A DNA stretch of 64,000 nucleotides from Streptococcus pseudopneumoniae (GCF_001074155.1 NZ_JUUZ01000008.1:42522-106521), one strand, 5' to 3'. Shown: positions 18,697 through 29,153, counted from the stretch's first letter. Notes: generated from the letters alone by a model not told the origin. Numbers and translations: made by a program.

Positions 18697-20310
18697 TTAT
18701 TTTGCATAATCAACTGCACGAAGTTCACGAATCACGGTTACCTTGATATTTCCTGGGTAATCGAGATTACTTTCAATTTTCTCACGAACTTTGTGAGCTA
18801 AGATTGTGACCTTGTCGTCCTTGATTTGACCTGGGTTCACCATGATACGGATTTCACGACCGGCTTGAAGGGCAAAGCTATTTTGAACTCCTTCAAAGCT
18901 ATTAGCGATTTCTTCCAAATCATGGAGACGTTTGATGTAGCTTTCAAGTGATTCGCTACGAGCTCCTGGACGGGCTGCACTTAAAGCATCCGCTGCAGCA
19001 ACGAGAACTGCGATTACACTTTCAGGCTCTACATCTCCGTGGTGACTAGCAATTGTATTGATCACAACTGGGTGTTCCTTATACTTGCGAGCCAATTCTG
19101 TACCAATCTCAACGTGGCTGCCTTCTACCTCACGGTCAATAGCTTTCCCGATATCGTGGAGGAATCCTGCACGACGAGCAAGTGCGGCATTTTCACCAAG
19201 TTCGCTAGCCATGATACCAGCCAACTTAGCCACTTCGATTGAGTGTCGCAAGACATTTTGTCCGTATGAAGTACGGAACTGTAAGCGACCCATGATCTTC
19301 ATCAAGTCTGGGTGAAGGTTTGGTGCCCCGATTTCATAGGCTGCAGCTTCACCATATTCACGAATACGGTTATCAATTTCTTGACGGTTTTTCTCAACCA
19401 ACTCTTCGATACGAGCTGGGTGAATTCGTCCATCCTTAAGCAAGGTTTCCATCGTCATACGGGCAATCTCACGGCGGATAGGATCAAAACCTGACAAGGT
19501 TACCACTTCTGGCGTATCATCAATGATGACATCAACCCCTGTCAAACTTTCAAAGGTACGAATGTTACGACCTTCACGTCCAATGATACGACCTTTCATG
19601 GTATCATCAGGCAGATGAACGGTTGAGTTTGTAGACTCAGCTACATACTCACCAGCAATTCTCTGCATTGCTTGGGACAAGATATCCTTAGCCAGCTTAT
19701 CTGAACGTTCCTTGACTTCTTGCTCTGCCTCACGAATGCGGCTAGCAATTTCCTTAGTCAAGTTTTCTTCTGTCTGAGCTAAGATAATATCTTTTGCCTC
19801 TGATTGTGTCAGACTTCCGACACGTTCAAGTTCAGCTTGCTTTTGCTTTTCAATTTCTTCTAGTTGCTCTTCACGTGCATCAAGGTTTTTTGCTCTATCA
19901 GAAATACTTTGTTCTTTTTGTTCAAGTGTTTTTTCTTTGTTCGTCAAATTATCGTCTTTACGGTCAAGGCTCGTAGCTCTCTCCGTCAAACGACTTTCGA
20001 TTTGCTTGAGTTCTTGACGCTCCGACTTAAATTCAGCGTCCACTTCTTCGCGGTATTTTCTGGCTTCTTCTTTAGCCTCCAATAGTGCTTCTTTTTTAAG
20101 GGATTTGCTTTCGCTCTTGGCTTCATTTAGTAATAAATCCGCTTCGCGCTCAGCTTGTCCTCGTAAATTAGTTGCTTCTTGTTCAGCATTTAAAAGCATC
20201 AACTCTGCAGCCTCTTGTGATGATTTCATCTTGACTGAGATGCTGACATATCCAATGACTAAACCAATGATGACGGCAAAAACAACTATAACAATTGTCA
20301 TAATTTCCAT
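18697..20310 (-). CDS. rny: Ribonuclease Y
   Basis: Membrane-anchored endoribonuclease that starts mRNA decay in Gram-positives. 537 residues: an N-terminal transmembrane helix (about 4-25), a long charged coiled coil (about 30-210), a KH RNA-binding domain (about 225-290, [15 protein letters not shown]) and an HD hydrolase domain with the metal ligands in [10 protein letters not shown] and SHHGD. Start supported by GAGGT seven bases upstream. It is transcribed alone, with terminators on both sides. Confidence 0.96.
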   Translation of the reverse strand: MEIMTIVIVVFAVIIGLVIGYVSISVKMKSSQEAAELMLLNAEQEATNLRGQAEREADLLLNEAKSESKSLKKEALLEAKEEARKYREEVDAEFKSERQELKQIESRLTERATSLDRKDDNLTNKEKTLEQKEQSISDRAKNLDAREEQLEEIEKQKQAELERVGSLTQSEAKDIILAQTEENLTKEIASRIREAEQEVKERSDKLAKDILSQAMQRIAGEYVAESTNSTVHLPDDTMKGRIIGREGRNIRTFESLTGVDVIIDDTPEVVTLSGFDPIRREIARMTMETLLKDGRIHPARIEELVEKNRQEIDNRIREYGEAAAYEIGAPNLHPDLMKIMGRLQFRTSYGQNVLRHSIEVAKLAGIMASELGENAALARRAGFLHDIGKAIDREVEGSHVEIGTELARKYKEHPVVINTIASHHGDVEPESVIAVLVAAADALSAARPGARSESLESYIKRLHDLEEIANSFEGVQNSFALQAGREIRIMVNPGQIKDDKVTILAHKVREKIESNLDYPGNIKVTVIRELRAVDYAK

Positions 20311-20506
20311 GTTTTTACCTCAATTTATTTGTTTATCTGAATGACATGCATTCTTATACATTTTACCATAAAAAACTATTTTTAACAAACCTTAAATGGA
20401 AGTTGTTTTAGTTATTTTTAGGAGCAATATCTTCATTTCCCTTAGTAAAATAAGCTTCTTAAACCTAACTATTTTTTAAAAGAAATTTTTTGCAAAAAAC
20501 TAAAAA

Positions 20507-20527
20507 AGCCTACCTTTCAGTAGACTT
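20507..20527 (-). terminator. Terminator of tmcAL
   Basis: Minus strand AAGTCTAC, TGAAAG loop, GTAGGCTT and then TTTTAG; the stem overlaps the tmcAL stop codon. The remainder of the gap up to rny (20311-20506) is AT-rich leader and shows no other clear element. Confidence 0.8.
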
Positions 20528-21623
20528 AGTTTGTTTCGATTCTGATTGGCACTCGACCAAAATTTTGTTCTGAGATACTCGGGTGTCCCAGTTGATAAAT
20601 TTGGTCTGCCTTTCGTGTTATGGCATCCCAGGGTTCTTTACCGATTCGGCTAACTAGATTGACCTGCTCCTTGAGAGTATTAAGGTGTTGTCTGCCTTTT
20701 TCGGTAAAACCAAGGACGTGAATACCTTCTGGCAAGTCACTTTCTCTAGCCTGCACCAAGATATAGGTCAAGAGGCGTCTCACACGCGCCTTGGTGTAGC
20801 GTTTGGTAGCTACTAACTCAACCAATTCCTCAATAGATTTTGCTATTTTGATGGCTTCTTTAATACGCACTGCCATTTCCTGATTGACCTGATAAATAGT
20901 ACTTAAATCTGGATTTGACAAGATTTGATAGCGTAAAAGTGGAAAATAATCTTCCCAACTCACCTTACTAGCATTTTCAAAGAGATTAACAGTAGGCATA
21001 GAGCGTTCTAAGAAATCTTGGTCTGATCGGTGCTGACGGAGGGCTGTTGCAGATGCAAAGTCCACATCCTTGTCCACCGAATGGTATCCAGCTCCCTGAC
21101 GTTGAATTGGATGAAGTTTGATATCTCTCCCAGCAACTGCCTTGGCGTAGGCAAGAGCTAAGACATGATTGGGCGTATCACCAGAAAAATCCAGACCTGC
21201 AAATTCCTTCCACATGGCTTGGGTTTTCTGAGGATAAGAGAGTGAATCAGGCAGATTATCTACAAAATTCTCCATCTCTTGACCACGCTCTGCATATAAG
21301 TCAGAAATTTTCTGGTAATCTAGAACTTCCTCTGTCCCAAAGGAAAGGGTATCTATGCCCAAACGAGCCAAGAGTTCAACAGCACCTTGACCGAAGAAAT
21401 CCGCCGCCTGAACACTGACTAAAAAGGGCAATTCTACTACCAAGTCTGCCCCATTCTCTAGTGCCATTTGAGCCCTTGTCCACTTGTCCACGATAGCAGG
21501 CTCGCCTCTCTGCATGAAATTCCCAGACATGGCCACAATTTTCAACCCATCTGCCTGTTCTAGCAGGTATTTGTGGCCGTTATGAAAGGGATTGAACTCC
21601 GCGATAATACCTATAATGGTCAT
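20526..21623 (-). CDS. tmcAL: tRNA(Met) cytidine acetate ligase TmcAL
   Basis: Activates acetate with ATP to acetylate the wobble cytidine (C34) of elongator tRNA-Met. The 365-residue protein has the nucleotidyltransferase start [17 protein letters not shown] with the HNGH variant of the HxGH motif, the region [17 protein letters not shown] and the family segment SATALRQH. Formerly DUF795. It lies nine bases downstream of the methyltransferase gene and is probably co-transcribed with it. Confidence 0.9.
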   Translation of the reverse strand: MTIIGIIAEFNPFHNGHKYLLEQADGLKIVAMSGNFMQRGEPAIVDKWTRAQMALENGADLVVELPFLVSVQAADFFGQGAVELLARLGIDTLSFGTEEVLDYQKISDLYAERGQEMENFVDNLPDSLSYPQKTQAMWKEFAGLDFSGDTPNHVLALAYAKAVAGRDIKLHPIQRQGAGYHSVDKDVDFASATALRQHRSDQDFLERSMPTVNLFENASKVSWEDYFPLLRYQILSNPDLSTIYQVNQEMAVRIKEAIKIAKSIEELVELVATKRYTKARVRRLLTYILVQARESDLPEGIHVLGFTEKGRQHLNTLKEQVNLVSRIGKEPWDAITRKADQIYQLGHPSISEQNFGRVPIRIETN

Positions 21624-21632
21624 GATGCTCTC

Positions 21633-22373
21633 CTACTTTTGTGCCACAAAAAACCAACGAGTACTGGTTTCTGTAGGCTCCTTATCTTCAAAGTCCGCAA
21701 AGAGTTTGAAGGACTTAAAACCAGCTTGTTCTAGCAAAATATCATAGGTCAAGACTTCGTATGTACGCTCCTCATGCACTTCATCGTGACGACTAAAGGA
21801 ACCATCTGCTTCCTTGATAAAGAAGGTCAGCTCATGCACGATAGAATGTGGAGCTGCATCCTCGTAGGTATCCCAGAGCATGGCGAAGTCTTCTGCATTT
21901 TCATGATAGGAATAGCCAGGAAAGACCTCATCTGTCTGGTAGGTCGAATGCACATCAAAGATGAAGACCCCGTCCTCATTGAGAGCATTATAGACTTCTT
22001 TAAAGACGTCCCCGACTTCCACCTCATCCTGCATGTAGCAGATTGAGTCCGAGTAACACGTGACAAAGTCGTATTGACCTGCCTTGGACAAGTCCAACAT
22101 ATTGCCTTCCATAAAATCAATCTTTTGCTTGGCTGAAGCAGCTCTCTTCTCAGCAATTTTCAACATGTCCGCGCTCAAGTCCAGTCCAGTTACATCAAAA
22201 CCTGCTTGAGAAAAGCGAACGGACTGGATTCCTGTACCACAAGCCAGCTCCAAGAGTTTCTTTCTCTCCTTAGTCTTGGGCAAATGCAGGAGGGAAAAAT
22301 CCGTCCATTTATCGTATAAACTATCATCCATCACAGCATCGTAAACAGCCGCAAAGGTTTCGTATGTTGTCAT
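21633..22373 (-). CDS. Class I SAM-dependent methyltransferase (unknown substrate)
   Basis: 246 residues from the chosen start MTTYETFAAVYD; an in-frame ATG 23 codons upstream would add a hydrophobic stretch not seen in the family, so it is rejected, although no strong ribosome binding site is visible before either. The SAM-binding motif I is LLELACGTGIQSVRF, motif II GLDLSADML, followed by VTCYSDSICYM. Conserved in the same place in other mitis-group streptococci next to tmcAL and rsfS. The substrate is unknown; the location in a tRNA/ribosome cluster is suggestive only. Confidence 0.85.
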   Translation of the reverse strand: MTTYETFAAVYDAVMDDSLYDKWTDFSLLHLPKTKERKKLLELACGTGIQSVRFSQAGFDVTGLDLSADMLKIAEKRAASAKQKIDFMEGNMLDLSKAGQYDFVTCYSDSICYMQDEVEVGDVFKEVYNALNEDGVFIFDVHSTYQTDEVFPGYSYHENAEDFAMLWDTYEDAAPHSIVHELTFFIKEADGSFSRHDEVHEERTYEVLTYDILLEQAGFKSFKLFADFEDKEPTETSTRWFFVAQK

Positions 22374-22548
22374 TATTAAGATACAAAGAGCGTTTAAAAC
22401 GAAGAGAAAATAGGTATCTTTCTGCCGTATCGTCAGATACAAAGGAAGTTATTCTCTTTCTCACAGTTTTTAGCTCGTGTTCAGTTTTAACATTACCAAA
22501 CACGACGCCCTTACCTTTCTAACAATTTTCTTCTAAATTAAGCAAATA

Positions 22549-22572
22549 AACCCAGTTGACTGCAACTGAGTT
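22549..22572 (-). terminator. Weak terminator after rsfS
   Basis: Minus strand AACTCAGTTG, CAGT loop, CAACTGGGTT, followed by TATTTG rather than a clean T-run. It lies just after rsfS. The rest of the 205-bp gap to the methyltransferase shows one small inverted repeat (GTATCT at 22421-22426 with AGATAC at 22435-22440) and no gene. Confidence 0.5.
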
Positions 22573-22578
22573 CATCTA

Positions 22579-22932
<354 letters not shown>

Positions 22933-23526
22933 TTAGTCCTCTTTCAAATAGTGCACATAGGCGTTATAGGTTTCAAGGGTTTGGGGATAGATAGGCAATC
23001 CCTGGCGAGCCAAATGTTCCACAGTGCGAGCTGTTTCATAGGCTACCGCCTTATTGAGTGACAAACTTGCAATCTCACGCGCCTGGTCCACACCTGGAAA
23101 GGCACGATTGTGCTCGATATAGTCTGCGACGTAGATGACCTTGTCTAGGTCCGTCATCTGGCCAGCTCCAACTGTATGAATTTCAATAGCTCGTAGGATT
23201 TCAGAATCTTGTAAATCCAAATCTTCCTGAATCTTGTAGATACCGACCATACCATGCCAGACATTATTGCCCCAGTTTTTAAGATCAGAGTCAAGTTGAT
23301 AACGATCTATCAAGTCTAAAAATTCTTGATCTGATAGCTTTTTAGCATAGTCATGAAGGAGACCAGCTAAACCAGCTTTCTCAACATCCACACCAAAGCG
23401 CTGAGCCAATTCTATGGCTGCACGCTCTACACCCAAACAATGGGTTAGGCGTTTCTCGGGTAGAAGCTCTGCCATTTTCCCCAACAATTCCTCTCGTGAA
23501 CAGTTGATGTAGTCTTGATATGCCAT
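22933..23526 (-). CDS. yqeK: HD-domain hydrolase YqeK (bis(5'-nucleosyl)-tetraphosphatase family)
   Basis: 197 residues with the HD-domain metal motif: His in [16 protein letters not shown] (about 68-72), and later DYIEHNR. YqeK proteins of Gram-positives have been shown to cleave diadenosine tetraphosphate symmetrically, so a role in nucleotide alarmone turnover is likely. One-base overlap with nadD upstream and immediate contact with rsfS downstream point to one operon. Confidence 0.92.
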   Translation of the reverse strand: MAYQDYINCSREELLGKMAELLPEKRLTHCLGVERAAIELAQRFGVDVEKAGLAGLLHDYAKKLSDQEFLDLIDRYQLDSDLKNWGNNVWHGMVGIYKIQEDLDLQDSEILRAIEIHTVGAGQMTDLDKVIYVADYIEHNRAFPGVDQAREIASLSLNKAVAYETARTVEHLARQGLPIYPQTLETYNAYVHYLKED

Positions 23527-24155
23527 TAGTAGAGACCTTCTTTCTCGATATAGTCTAGCACTGGTTTGGGTAGGAGAAAGTTAGGTGTTCGTCCTTGGGC
23601 GATGAAATCACGTACCATACTGGATGAAATATCCATAAGAGGCACATCTACCCAAATGACTGGATAAGAAGTCCCAGCCTTGTAGCGTGGTCGTTGAACT
23701 CCTACAAACTGAACGAGGTCGACCAATTCATCAATTCTGTACCACTTAGGCAGATAGTCTACCATGTCAGCACCGATGATAAAGTAATAATCTGTATCTG
23801 GATTCTTCTCTGTCAAAATCTTCATGGTGTCGTAGGTATAGGAAATACCCTTACGCTCCAGCTCGATGGTCTCAATAGCTAAACCTTCGATTCCGTCAAT
23901 TGCCAATTCAAGCATCTTGAGGCGGTGGTGTTCAGAAATGGTTTCCTTTTTGTCTACGTGAGGTGGTTGGTATTCAGGCATAAGCAGCACTTGATCCAAT
24001 CCCAACTGTTGGCGCACTTGGTCTGCGACGATAAGGTGGGCATTGTGAACAGGGTTAAAATTTCCCCCTAAGATTCCAACTTGCTTACGTTTTTTATCCT
24101 TGATTTCTGGCTCTAACTCCACTTTTGTAAAGGGAGTTAATAATTCGATTGCCAT
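23526..24155 (-). CDS. nadD: Nicotinate-nucleotide adenylyltransferase
   Basis: Adenylates nicotinate mononucleotide in NAD synthesis. 209 residues with the nucleotidyltransferase motif [12 protein letters not shown] (HNAH as the HxGH-like signature), the ATP loop [12 protein letters not shown] and WYRIDELV. It follows yhbY and overlaps yqeK by one base. Confidence 0.95.
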   Translation of the reverse strand: MAIELLTPFTKVELEPEIKDKKRKQVGILGGNFNPVHNAHLIVADQVRQQLGLDQVLLMPEYQPPHVDKKETISEHHRLKMLELAIDGIEGLAIETIELERKGISYTYDTMKILTEKNPDTDYYFIIGADMVDYLPKWYRIDELVDLVQFVGVQRPRYKAGTSYPVIWVDVPLMDISSSMVRDFIAQGRTPNFLLPKPVLDYIEKEGLY

Positions 24156-24203
24156 AGGCTAATCTCCTTTAGTCTTCTGTAAAAACAGTTTGGGAGTATA
24201 TGC

Positions 24204-24515
24204 TTAGATTTCTTTGACTCTTTTAGAAATCTTGCGATTTTCTTTCTTGCTTGATTGTTTATACAAAATCAAGATACGACCAATTTTTTGTACTGTATCC
24301 ACACCGATTTCTTCTTCCAAGATTTCAGCTACTTCGTGGATGTTTTCATCTGTGTTTTGCAAGAGAGTAACCTTGATCAATTCGCGGGCGTCAAGTGCCT
24401 GACGAACGCTGGTTTTGATTTGGTCGTTGAGTCCATTTTTCCCGATTTGAATAATGGGTTTGAGGGTGTGTGCCTGGCTGTTGAGGAAGGCACGTTGTTT
24501 CGATGTTAATGACAT
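24204..24515 (-). CDS. yhbY: YhbY-family RNA-binding protein (CRM domain)
   Basis: 103 residues forming a single CRM domain with the GxxG RNA-binding loop in IGKNGLND. Associates with pre-50S ribosomal subunits in E. coli. It lies between yqeH and nadD as in other Firmicutes, but here the gap to yqeH holds several hairpins. Confidence 0.93.
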   Translation of the reverse strand: MSLTSKQRAFLNSQAHTLKPIIQIGKNGLNDQIKTSVRQALDARELIKVTLLQNTDENIHEVAEILEEEIGVDTVQKIGRILILYKQSSKKENRKISKRVKEI

Positions 24516-24574
24516 ATTTTCTTCCTTTTTTGATAGTTATTTTAGGTGGTGGGGGACGGTCGGAACTAATTTCC

Positions 24575-24716
24575 CAAAGATTTCATCTTTGAAAAATGGA
24601 TTTCCTGACCTCACAATTGAGCCTAGGTCTCAATTGCGCCCCTTGCCAATCTAAAGATTGGCAATCACACCACGGCAATAACTATCTCTACATGAGCTCA
24701 CTTTGTTCGCTCAGTG
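24575..24716. repeat. Cluster of hairpins between yqeH and yhbY
   Basis: Four inverted repeats stand in a row in a 209-bp gap: CAAAGAT/ATCTTTG (24575-24591), CAATTGAG/CTCAATTG with loop CCTAGGT (24614-24636), TTGCCAATCT/AGATTGGCAA with a 2-base loop (24643-24664), and TGAGC/GCTCA (24693-24713). None has a T-run in the direction of transcription. No coding sequence is seen. The function is unknown; candidates are an RNA-processing signal within the operon or a decayed small repeat. Confidence 0.6.
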
Positions 24717-24724
24717 ATTTTATT

Positions 24725-25831
24725 TTAAATAATTGCTTTTCGTGAGACGACTGCGACGCCTTCTGGTGCCCAGACGGCTACTTTGGCAGTTCCTGTTACA
24801 CGGATCCAGCCTAGTCCTGAGATAACTAGGTCTGTCTTGTCTTTAATATTAAAGACATGTTGGACCAGTTTTGGAAAATCTTCTTTTTCCTTGCTATTTG
24901 GTGGTGTAAGGAGGGTTCCGAGGTGCTTGTCGTAAAAGGCACTAGCGCCTTCAAGCTTGGTACGATGAAGTTTGAGTTCATTATCAAAGAAAGCTGTGAA
25001 ACCTTGCTTTTCTCCTGCAATGAAATCAAATCGTCCCAAACCTCCTAAAAAGAGGGTTTGCTCAGGATTGAGCTGGTAGGTTTTAGGTTTGATTTCCTTT
25101 TTAGGACTGACATACTTGAGATTTTTAGCCGTCAAGTAGTGGGCCATCTGATGACGATGGATAATTCCCGGTGTATCATAGATATAAGAACCATCATCGA
25201 GCGGAATTTCAATCTTATCCAAGGTTGTCCCTGGGAAACGTGAGGTTGTGATGACGTCCTGGTCACCCGTAATTTCCTGGATAATAGCATTGATAAGAGT
25301 TGATTTCCCAACATTGGTAACCCCAACTACATAGACGTCACGACCCTTACGATAGTGCTCAATTTTATCAATGACTTCCTTGATAGCATGTTTGTTTTGG
25401 GCTGAAGTCAGAACGACGTCAACAGGACGTAGACCTTCTTCATGGGCACGTTCCATGAGCCATTGACTAACCTTACCAGGCTTAACAGACTTAGGAAGGA
25501 TGTCTTTTTTATTTCCAACCAAGAGAACATCGTTGCCTGATACAAAACGAGGCAAGCCTGGGATAACAGAGCCATTAAAGTCAAAGATATCGATGACGTT
25601 CACTACTAAGGCATCACTGTCTCCTACCTCGTGCAAGAGATTTAGGAAATCATCATCCGTCAACTGGACATCTGTGATTTCATTGTAATGACGAAGACGG
25701 AAACAACGTTGGCAATAAACTTCACCAGTTTCCAAACCTTTTTCGAGTGCTGACTGAGGTGTAAAACCAAGACCAGTCTTATCTGTCGTCTGAATGGTTG
25801 CTCCACAACCAATACAGAGAATTTCTTCCAT
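24725..25831 (-). CDS. yqeH: Ribosome biogenesis GTPase YqeH
   Basis: Circularly permuted GTPase required for 30S subunit assembly. 368 residues: an N-terminal zinc finger (CIGCGA at 5-10, CQRC at 40-43), the G4 motif NKKDI before the P-loop G1 GVTNVGKST, and a C-terminal RNA-binding region. It lies two bases downstream of yqeG, so these two are tightly coupled. Confidence 0.95.
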   Translation of the reverse strand: MEEILCIGCGATIQTTDKTGLGFTPQSALEKGLETGEVYCQRCFRLRHYNEITDVQLTDDDFLNLLHEVGDSDALVVNVIDIFDFNGSVIPGLPRFVSGNDVLLVGNKKDILPKSVKPGKVSQWLMERAHEEGLRPVDVVLTSAQNKHAIKEVIDKIEHYRKGRDVYVVGVTNVGKSTLINAIIQEITGDQDVITTSRFPGTTLDKIEIPLDDGSYIYDTPGIIHRHQMAHYLTAKNLKYVSPKKEIKPKTYQLNPEQTLFLGGLGRFDFIAGEKQGFTAFFDNELKLHRTKLEGASAFYDKHLGTLLTPPNSKEKEDFPKLVQHVFNIKDKTDLVISGLGWIRVTGTAKVAVWAPEGVAVVSRKAII

Positions 25832-25833
25832 AG

Positions 25834-26361
25834 TTAGATTCCTTTTTTATATGTGATAGGCCCGTACTTTTCAGTGATTTGTTTCATGACACGGCGCTCA
25901 CGAGCGCGGTTAAACTTCGTTTTGATAGAGTCGTGCTGGACCAAGGGTTTGACCAAAATCGAACGAATCCCTGCTCGGTGAGCCGCTCGAATATCCGTCA
26001 TGAGCTGATCTCCAACCATGACCACTTCGTTTTTCTCATAGTGGAATTCCTTCATGGCACGATCAATCCCGAAAGTAAAGGGCTTCAAAGCCCAATAAAC
26101 ATAGTCAATCCCAAATTTTTCAACCGCACGTTGAACTCGTTTTTTAGAGTTGTTAGACACTACGATAATGCGAATACCAGCATCACGAAGGTCATGTAAC
26201 CACTGCTTCATTTCTGGAGTCCCATCAGGGTTATTCCAAGCAATCAGAGTGTTGTCCAAATCCACCAAAACAGCTTTGATCCCTTGGTTTTTCAGGCTTT
26301 GGACTGTCAAATCATAAACTGCTTCCACAGCAAAATCTGGCATGTAATTTTCAATCGCCAT
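25834..26361 (-). CDS. yqeG: HAD-family phosphatase YqeG
   Basis: 175 residues of the HAD superfamily (subfamily IIIA) with motif I VDLDNTLIAW (nucleophile Asp36), motif II VSNNS and motif IV GDQLMTDI. Conserved upstream of yqeH in Firmicutes; the substrate is not established. It is 16 bases behind the CorA gene, so the cluster corA-yqeG-yqeH may be one transcript. Confidence 0.92.
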   Translation of the reverse strand: MAIENYMPDFAVEAVYDLTVQSLKNQGIKAVLVDLDNTLIAWNNPDGTPEMKQWLHDLRDAGIRIIVVSNNSKKRVQRAVEKFGIDYVYWALKPFTFGIDRAMKEFHYEKNEVVMVGDQLMTDIRAAHRAGIRSILVKPLVQHDSIKTKFNRARERRVMKQITEKYGPITYKKGI

Positions 26362-26377
26362 TCTGGCTCCTTCTCTT

Positions 26378-27286
26378 TTATTTTCTAGTAATTTTCTTCA
26401 GCCATTGAGATAAGGCTGCCCATAAAATCAAGCTAGCCATTAAGATATAAATCCAAGCATTTGGCTCTTCTGTAAATGGTAGAGGAACATTCATTCCGAA
26501 GAAACCTGTAATAACCGCAAGTACTGCTAGTAAGACGGAGATAATAGTCAAAACTGTCAAACTATCATTCAGGTTATTGTTTAGGATGTTGTTGTAAGAA
26601 GATGAGAGTTGTTGCAAGACTTGAGAAATCAAGTCTGTCATAGACACCAACTGATGGGCTTCAATCATGGCATCATCAAACTGCTCTCGTTCGACATCAT
26701 TAAATCTCCGATAAAGAGCATGGCCCTGGATATGTTCTAAGAGGAGTCGATTTTGTTTTGCCGCTGCTGTTAAGTAAACCATACCAGTCTCCAAGTCAGA
26801 GAGGGCGAAGAGATTTTTCTTTGTTGTTCTCTGACGAAGTAAGCTGTTGACTTCATCTTTACTCTTATCCATCTTTTCAATGATTGGATAATAGGCGTTA
26901 CTAATGATTTCTAGACTAGCAAAAAGAAATTTGTAAATAGAAAGCAACTCATGGCTATCCAGATAAGCTAACATCTGATCAATGACATAAGCATTCTTAT
27001 GGTTGCTGATGGTAATCATTCGTTTGTTTTCAACGATAAAGGTCATGGGAATCGCTTCATAGTAATCCTTGTCCTTTTCTAAGTCCAGAACATTGTAGAT
27101 AAAGGTCACAGTCCCATTCTCACGGTTGTAATCCATATGGGCACGTTCATTTTTATCCAGCGCATATTCGATGGTTTCCTTATCCAATCCGTAGATTTCA
27201 GATAAATCTTCAAGATTTTTAATTTTTTCTACATCTAGATTGATCCATACACAACCATTTCCTAATTGCTCATCTAAAAACATCAT
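26378..27286 (-). CDS. corA: CorA-family magnesium transporter
   Basis: 302 residues: a long cytoplasmic N-terminal region (about 1-235) and two C-terminal transmembrane helices (about 243-263 and 276-294) with the pore signature GMN in GFFGMNVPLPF. Transports Mg2+ (or Co2+, Ni2+) as a pentamer. Two adjacent ATG codons could start it. A minus-strand extended -10 (TGGTACAAT) lies just upstream. Confidence 0.92.
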   Translation of the reverse strand: MMFLDEQLGNGCVWINLDVEKIKNLEDLSEIYGLDKETIEYALDKNERAHMDYNRENGTVTFIYNVLDLEKDKDYYEAIPMTFIVENKRMITISNHKNAYVIDQMLAYLDSHELLSIYKFLFASLEIISNAYYPIIEKMDKSKDEVNSLLRQRTTKKNLFALSDLETGMVYLTAAAKQNRLLLEHIQGHALYRRFNDVEREQFDDAMIEAHQLVSMTDLISQVLQQLSSSYNNILNNNLNDSLTVLTIISVLLAVLAVITGFFGMNVPLPFTEEPNAWIYILMASLILWAALSQWLKKITRK

Positions 27287-27334
27287 TTCTCCTCTGTCAA
27301 ACTCCCTCTATTGTACCATAAATCAAGTAAAATT

Positions 27335-27901
27335 TCAGTTCAACTCGTCTCTTGAAAAATTGCTAACCACGGTAATATTACGGTTGGGAACAAAGTGGAG
27401 AGCCTGGTCTTCACCTCTTAGTTGAGTGGTTCGAATGCCGACACTAACTACTTTTCCCGATACAGTAATGGGACCATTTGTCAAAACAACTTCATCTCCT
27501 ACATCCAACTGGCGTTCAAAGAGGATAAAGAAGCCATTGATAACATCTGATAAGAAGCCCTGCGCCCCCATACCAATTGCAACTCCGGCAATCCCAGCAC
27601 CAGCTAGTAAACTGGATACAGGAAGTCCTAGGATAGACAAAATGCAGTAAACTAAAAAGAAATAAAGGGTGTAATTAAAAATATTTTCTAATAAACGCGA
27701 GATTGTCTTTTGTCGTCCTGCATCACGATTTGAATACTTAAGTGAAGGTTTGACAATTTTCTTGACAGCTGCATGGAGAAGCTGTTTAGCTATGTAAAAT
27801 AGCACAAATAAAATTAAAAGAGAAATCACTTTCGTTAAAAGATTCTCAAATACCGTTGTTAAATCTAGCTTATTAAAATAACTTTTAAAAAATTCTTGCA
27901 T
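27335..27901 (-). CDS. Small-conductance mechanosensitive channel (MscS family)
   Basis: 188 residues from MQEFFKSYF; an in-frame start 18 codons upstream is less likely because AGGAG lies seven bases before this ATG. Two or three N-terminal helices are followed by the pore-lining TM3 region with glycine/alanine packing (AGAGIAGVAIGMGAQG) and a beta domain (LDVGDEVVLTNGPITVSGKV). It is shorter than E. coli MscS because the C-terminal alpha/beta domain is missing. Protects against hypo-osmotic shock. Confidence 0.9.
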   Translation of the reverse strand: MQEFFKSYFNKLDLTTVFENLLTKVISLLILFVLFYIAKQLLHAAVKKIVKPSLKYSNRDAGRQKTISRLLENIFNYTLYFFLVYCILSILGLPVSSLLAGAGIAGVAIGMGAQGFLSDVINGFFILFERQLDVGDEVVLTNGPITVSGKVVSVGIRTTQLRGEDQALHFVPNRNITVVSNFSRDELN

Positions 27902-27991
27902 GTAAAACTCCTTTCTAATTATTATACCACAAAACGAAGTTGTGTCTGGCTTCATAAATATTCATTCTGCCTATACTATTATTAGATTCAC

Positions 27992-28020
27992 TTGATTTCA
28001 AAACATATTTATACTATAAT
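27992..28020 (+). promoter_or_regulatory. Promoter of the FUSC-type exporter gene
   Basis: TTGATT (27992-27997), 17-bp spacer, TATAAT (28015-28020). Transcription would begin about 105 bases before the ATG, leaving a leader that holds an 8-codon frame (ATG at 28032) without a clear ribosome binding site. Confidence 0.7.
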
Positions 28021-28131
28021 CAAACCACTACATGGAGAACAAATTATTTTCTCAATAACTCTCTTGGAATAGACCTTTCTACCTCACCTACTACTATAAC
28101 TTTAAAGCATTTATCTCAAGGAAAGTATTCT

Positions 28132-29100
28132 ATGTCTATCACCCAACGTACTTTAAAACTAGTCCTAGCAACTTGTTTTGCTTGTTTACTTGCCTACTTT
28201 TTTGATTTGTCATCAGCTGTATCAGCTGGTATCATTGCTATCTTGAGTCTTTCTGATACTCGAAGAAGCACCATCAAGCTAGCCCGCAATCGACTTTTTT
28301 CAACCTTGCTAGCGTTAATGATCGGTGTTATTGCCTTTCAACTAACTGGTTATCATATCTGGAGCTTTGGACTCTACTTAGCATTCTATGTTCCCCTTGC
28401 CTATAAACTGGGTTGGGAAATTGGAATCACTCCTAGTAGCGTTCTGGTTAGCCATCTCTTAATCCAACAATCAACAGCACCAGCACTTTTACTGAATGAG
28501 CTCTTACTCTTCCTAATCGGTACTGGCTTTGCGCTTCTGGTCAATCTCTACATGCCTTCAAGGCAAAAAGAAATTCAACATTATCATACTCTTGTTGAAG
28601 AAAAACTCAGAGATGTTCTTCTACGACTTTCCTACTATCTGAAAAGAGGAGATGGCCGTAATCAGGCTCAACTAGTCAATGAACTTGAACAACTACTTGA
28701 GGTTGCTCTTAAGCTAGTTTACCTCGATCATTCTGACCATCTCTTTCACCAGACAGATTATCATATCCACTACTTTGAGATGCGACAAAGACAAACGCGT
28801 ATCTTAAGAAATATGGCTCAACAGATTAACACATGCCAACTAGCCGCTAGTGAGAGTTTGATTGTCGCTCAGCTCTTTTCAAAAACAGCTAGCCAACTAA
28901 GTCAAACCAATCCAGCCTACGACTTATTGAATGATATCGAGAGCTACCTAGAGGTATTTCGCAATCGATCTCTCCCTAAAACTAGAGAAGAATTTGAGAC
29001 ACGGGCTACGCTTCTACAACTCTTTCGTGAATTAGAACATTTTATCCAGATAAAAGTAGATTTCTACAACCGTTATTCTGACAAAAACAGTAACAAATAA
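28132..29100 (+). CDS. Aromatic acid exporter family protein (FUSC/ArAE type)
   Basis: 322 residues: six hydrophobic helices in the first ~145 residues, with the family pattern RTLKLVLATCFACLLAYFF and SDTRRSTIKLARNRLFSTLL, then a soluble helical C-terminal domain (about 150-322) typical of the Gram-positive branch. Members of this family export aromatic acids or other organic anions, but the substrate here is unknown. It is monocistronic, with its own promoter and a strong terminator behind it. Confidence 0.85.
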   Translation: MSITQRTLKLVLATCFACLLAYFFDLSSAVSAGIIAILSLSDTRRSTIKLARNRLFSTLLALMIGVIAFQLTGYHIWSFGLYLAFYVPLAYKLGWEIGITPSSVLVSHLLIQQSTAPALLLNELLLFLIGTGFALLVNLYMPSRQKEIQHYHTLVEEKLRDVLLRLSYYLKRGDGRNQAQLVNELEQLLEVALKLVYLDHSDHLFHQTDYHIHYFEMRQRQTRILRNMAQQINTCQLAASESLIVAQLFSKTASQLSQTNPAYDLLNDIESYLEVFRNRSLPKTREEFETRATLLQLFRELEHFIQIKVDFYNRYSDKNSNK

Positions 29101-29140
29101 AAACTTCTATCGGCAACTGAGTTGCTGATAGAAGTTTTTT
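29101..29140. terminator. Bidirectional terminator
   Basis: AAACTTCTATC...GCAACTGAGTTGC...GATAGAAGTTTTTT forms a long interrupted stem right after the exporter stop; the DUF3165 gene ends on the other side at 29154. Confidence 0.9.
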
Positions 29141-29153
29141 GTTATGAATAGAT

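Noticed and set aside
22374..22442. N-terminal extension of the methyltransferase from an upstream ATG
   Set aside because: The 23 extra residues are hydrophobic and not part of the family; the start MTTYETFAAVYD matches the usual N-terminus.
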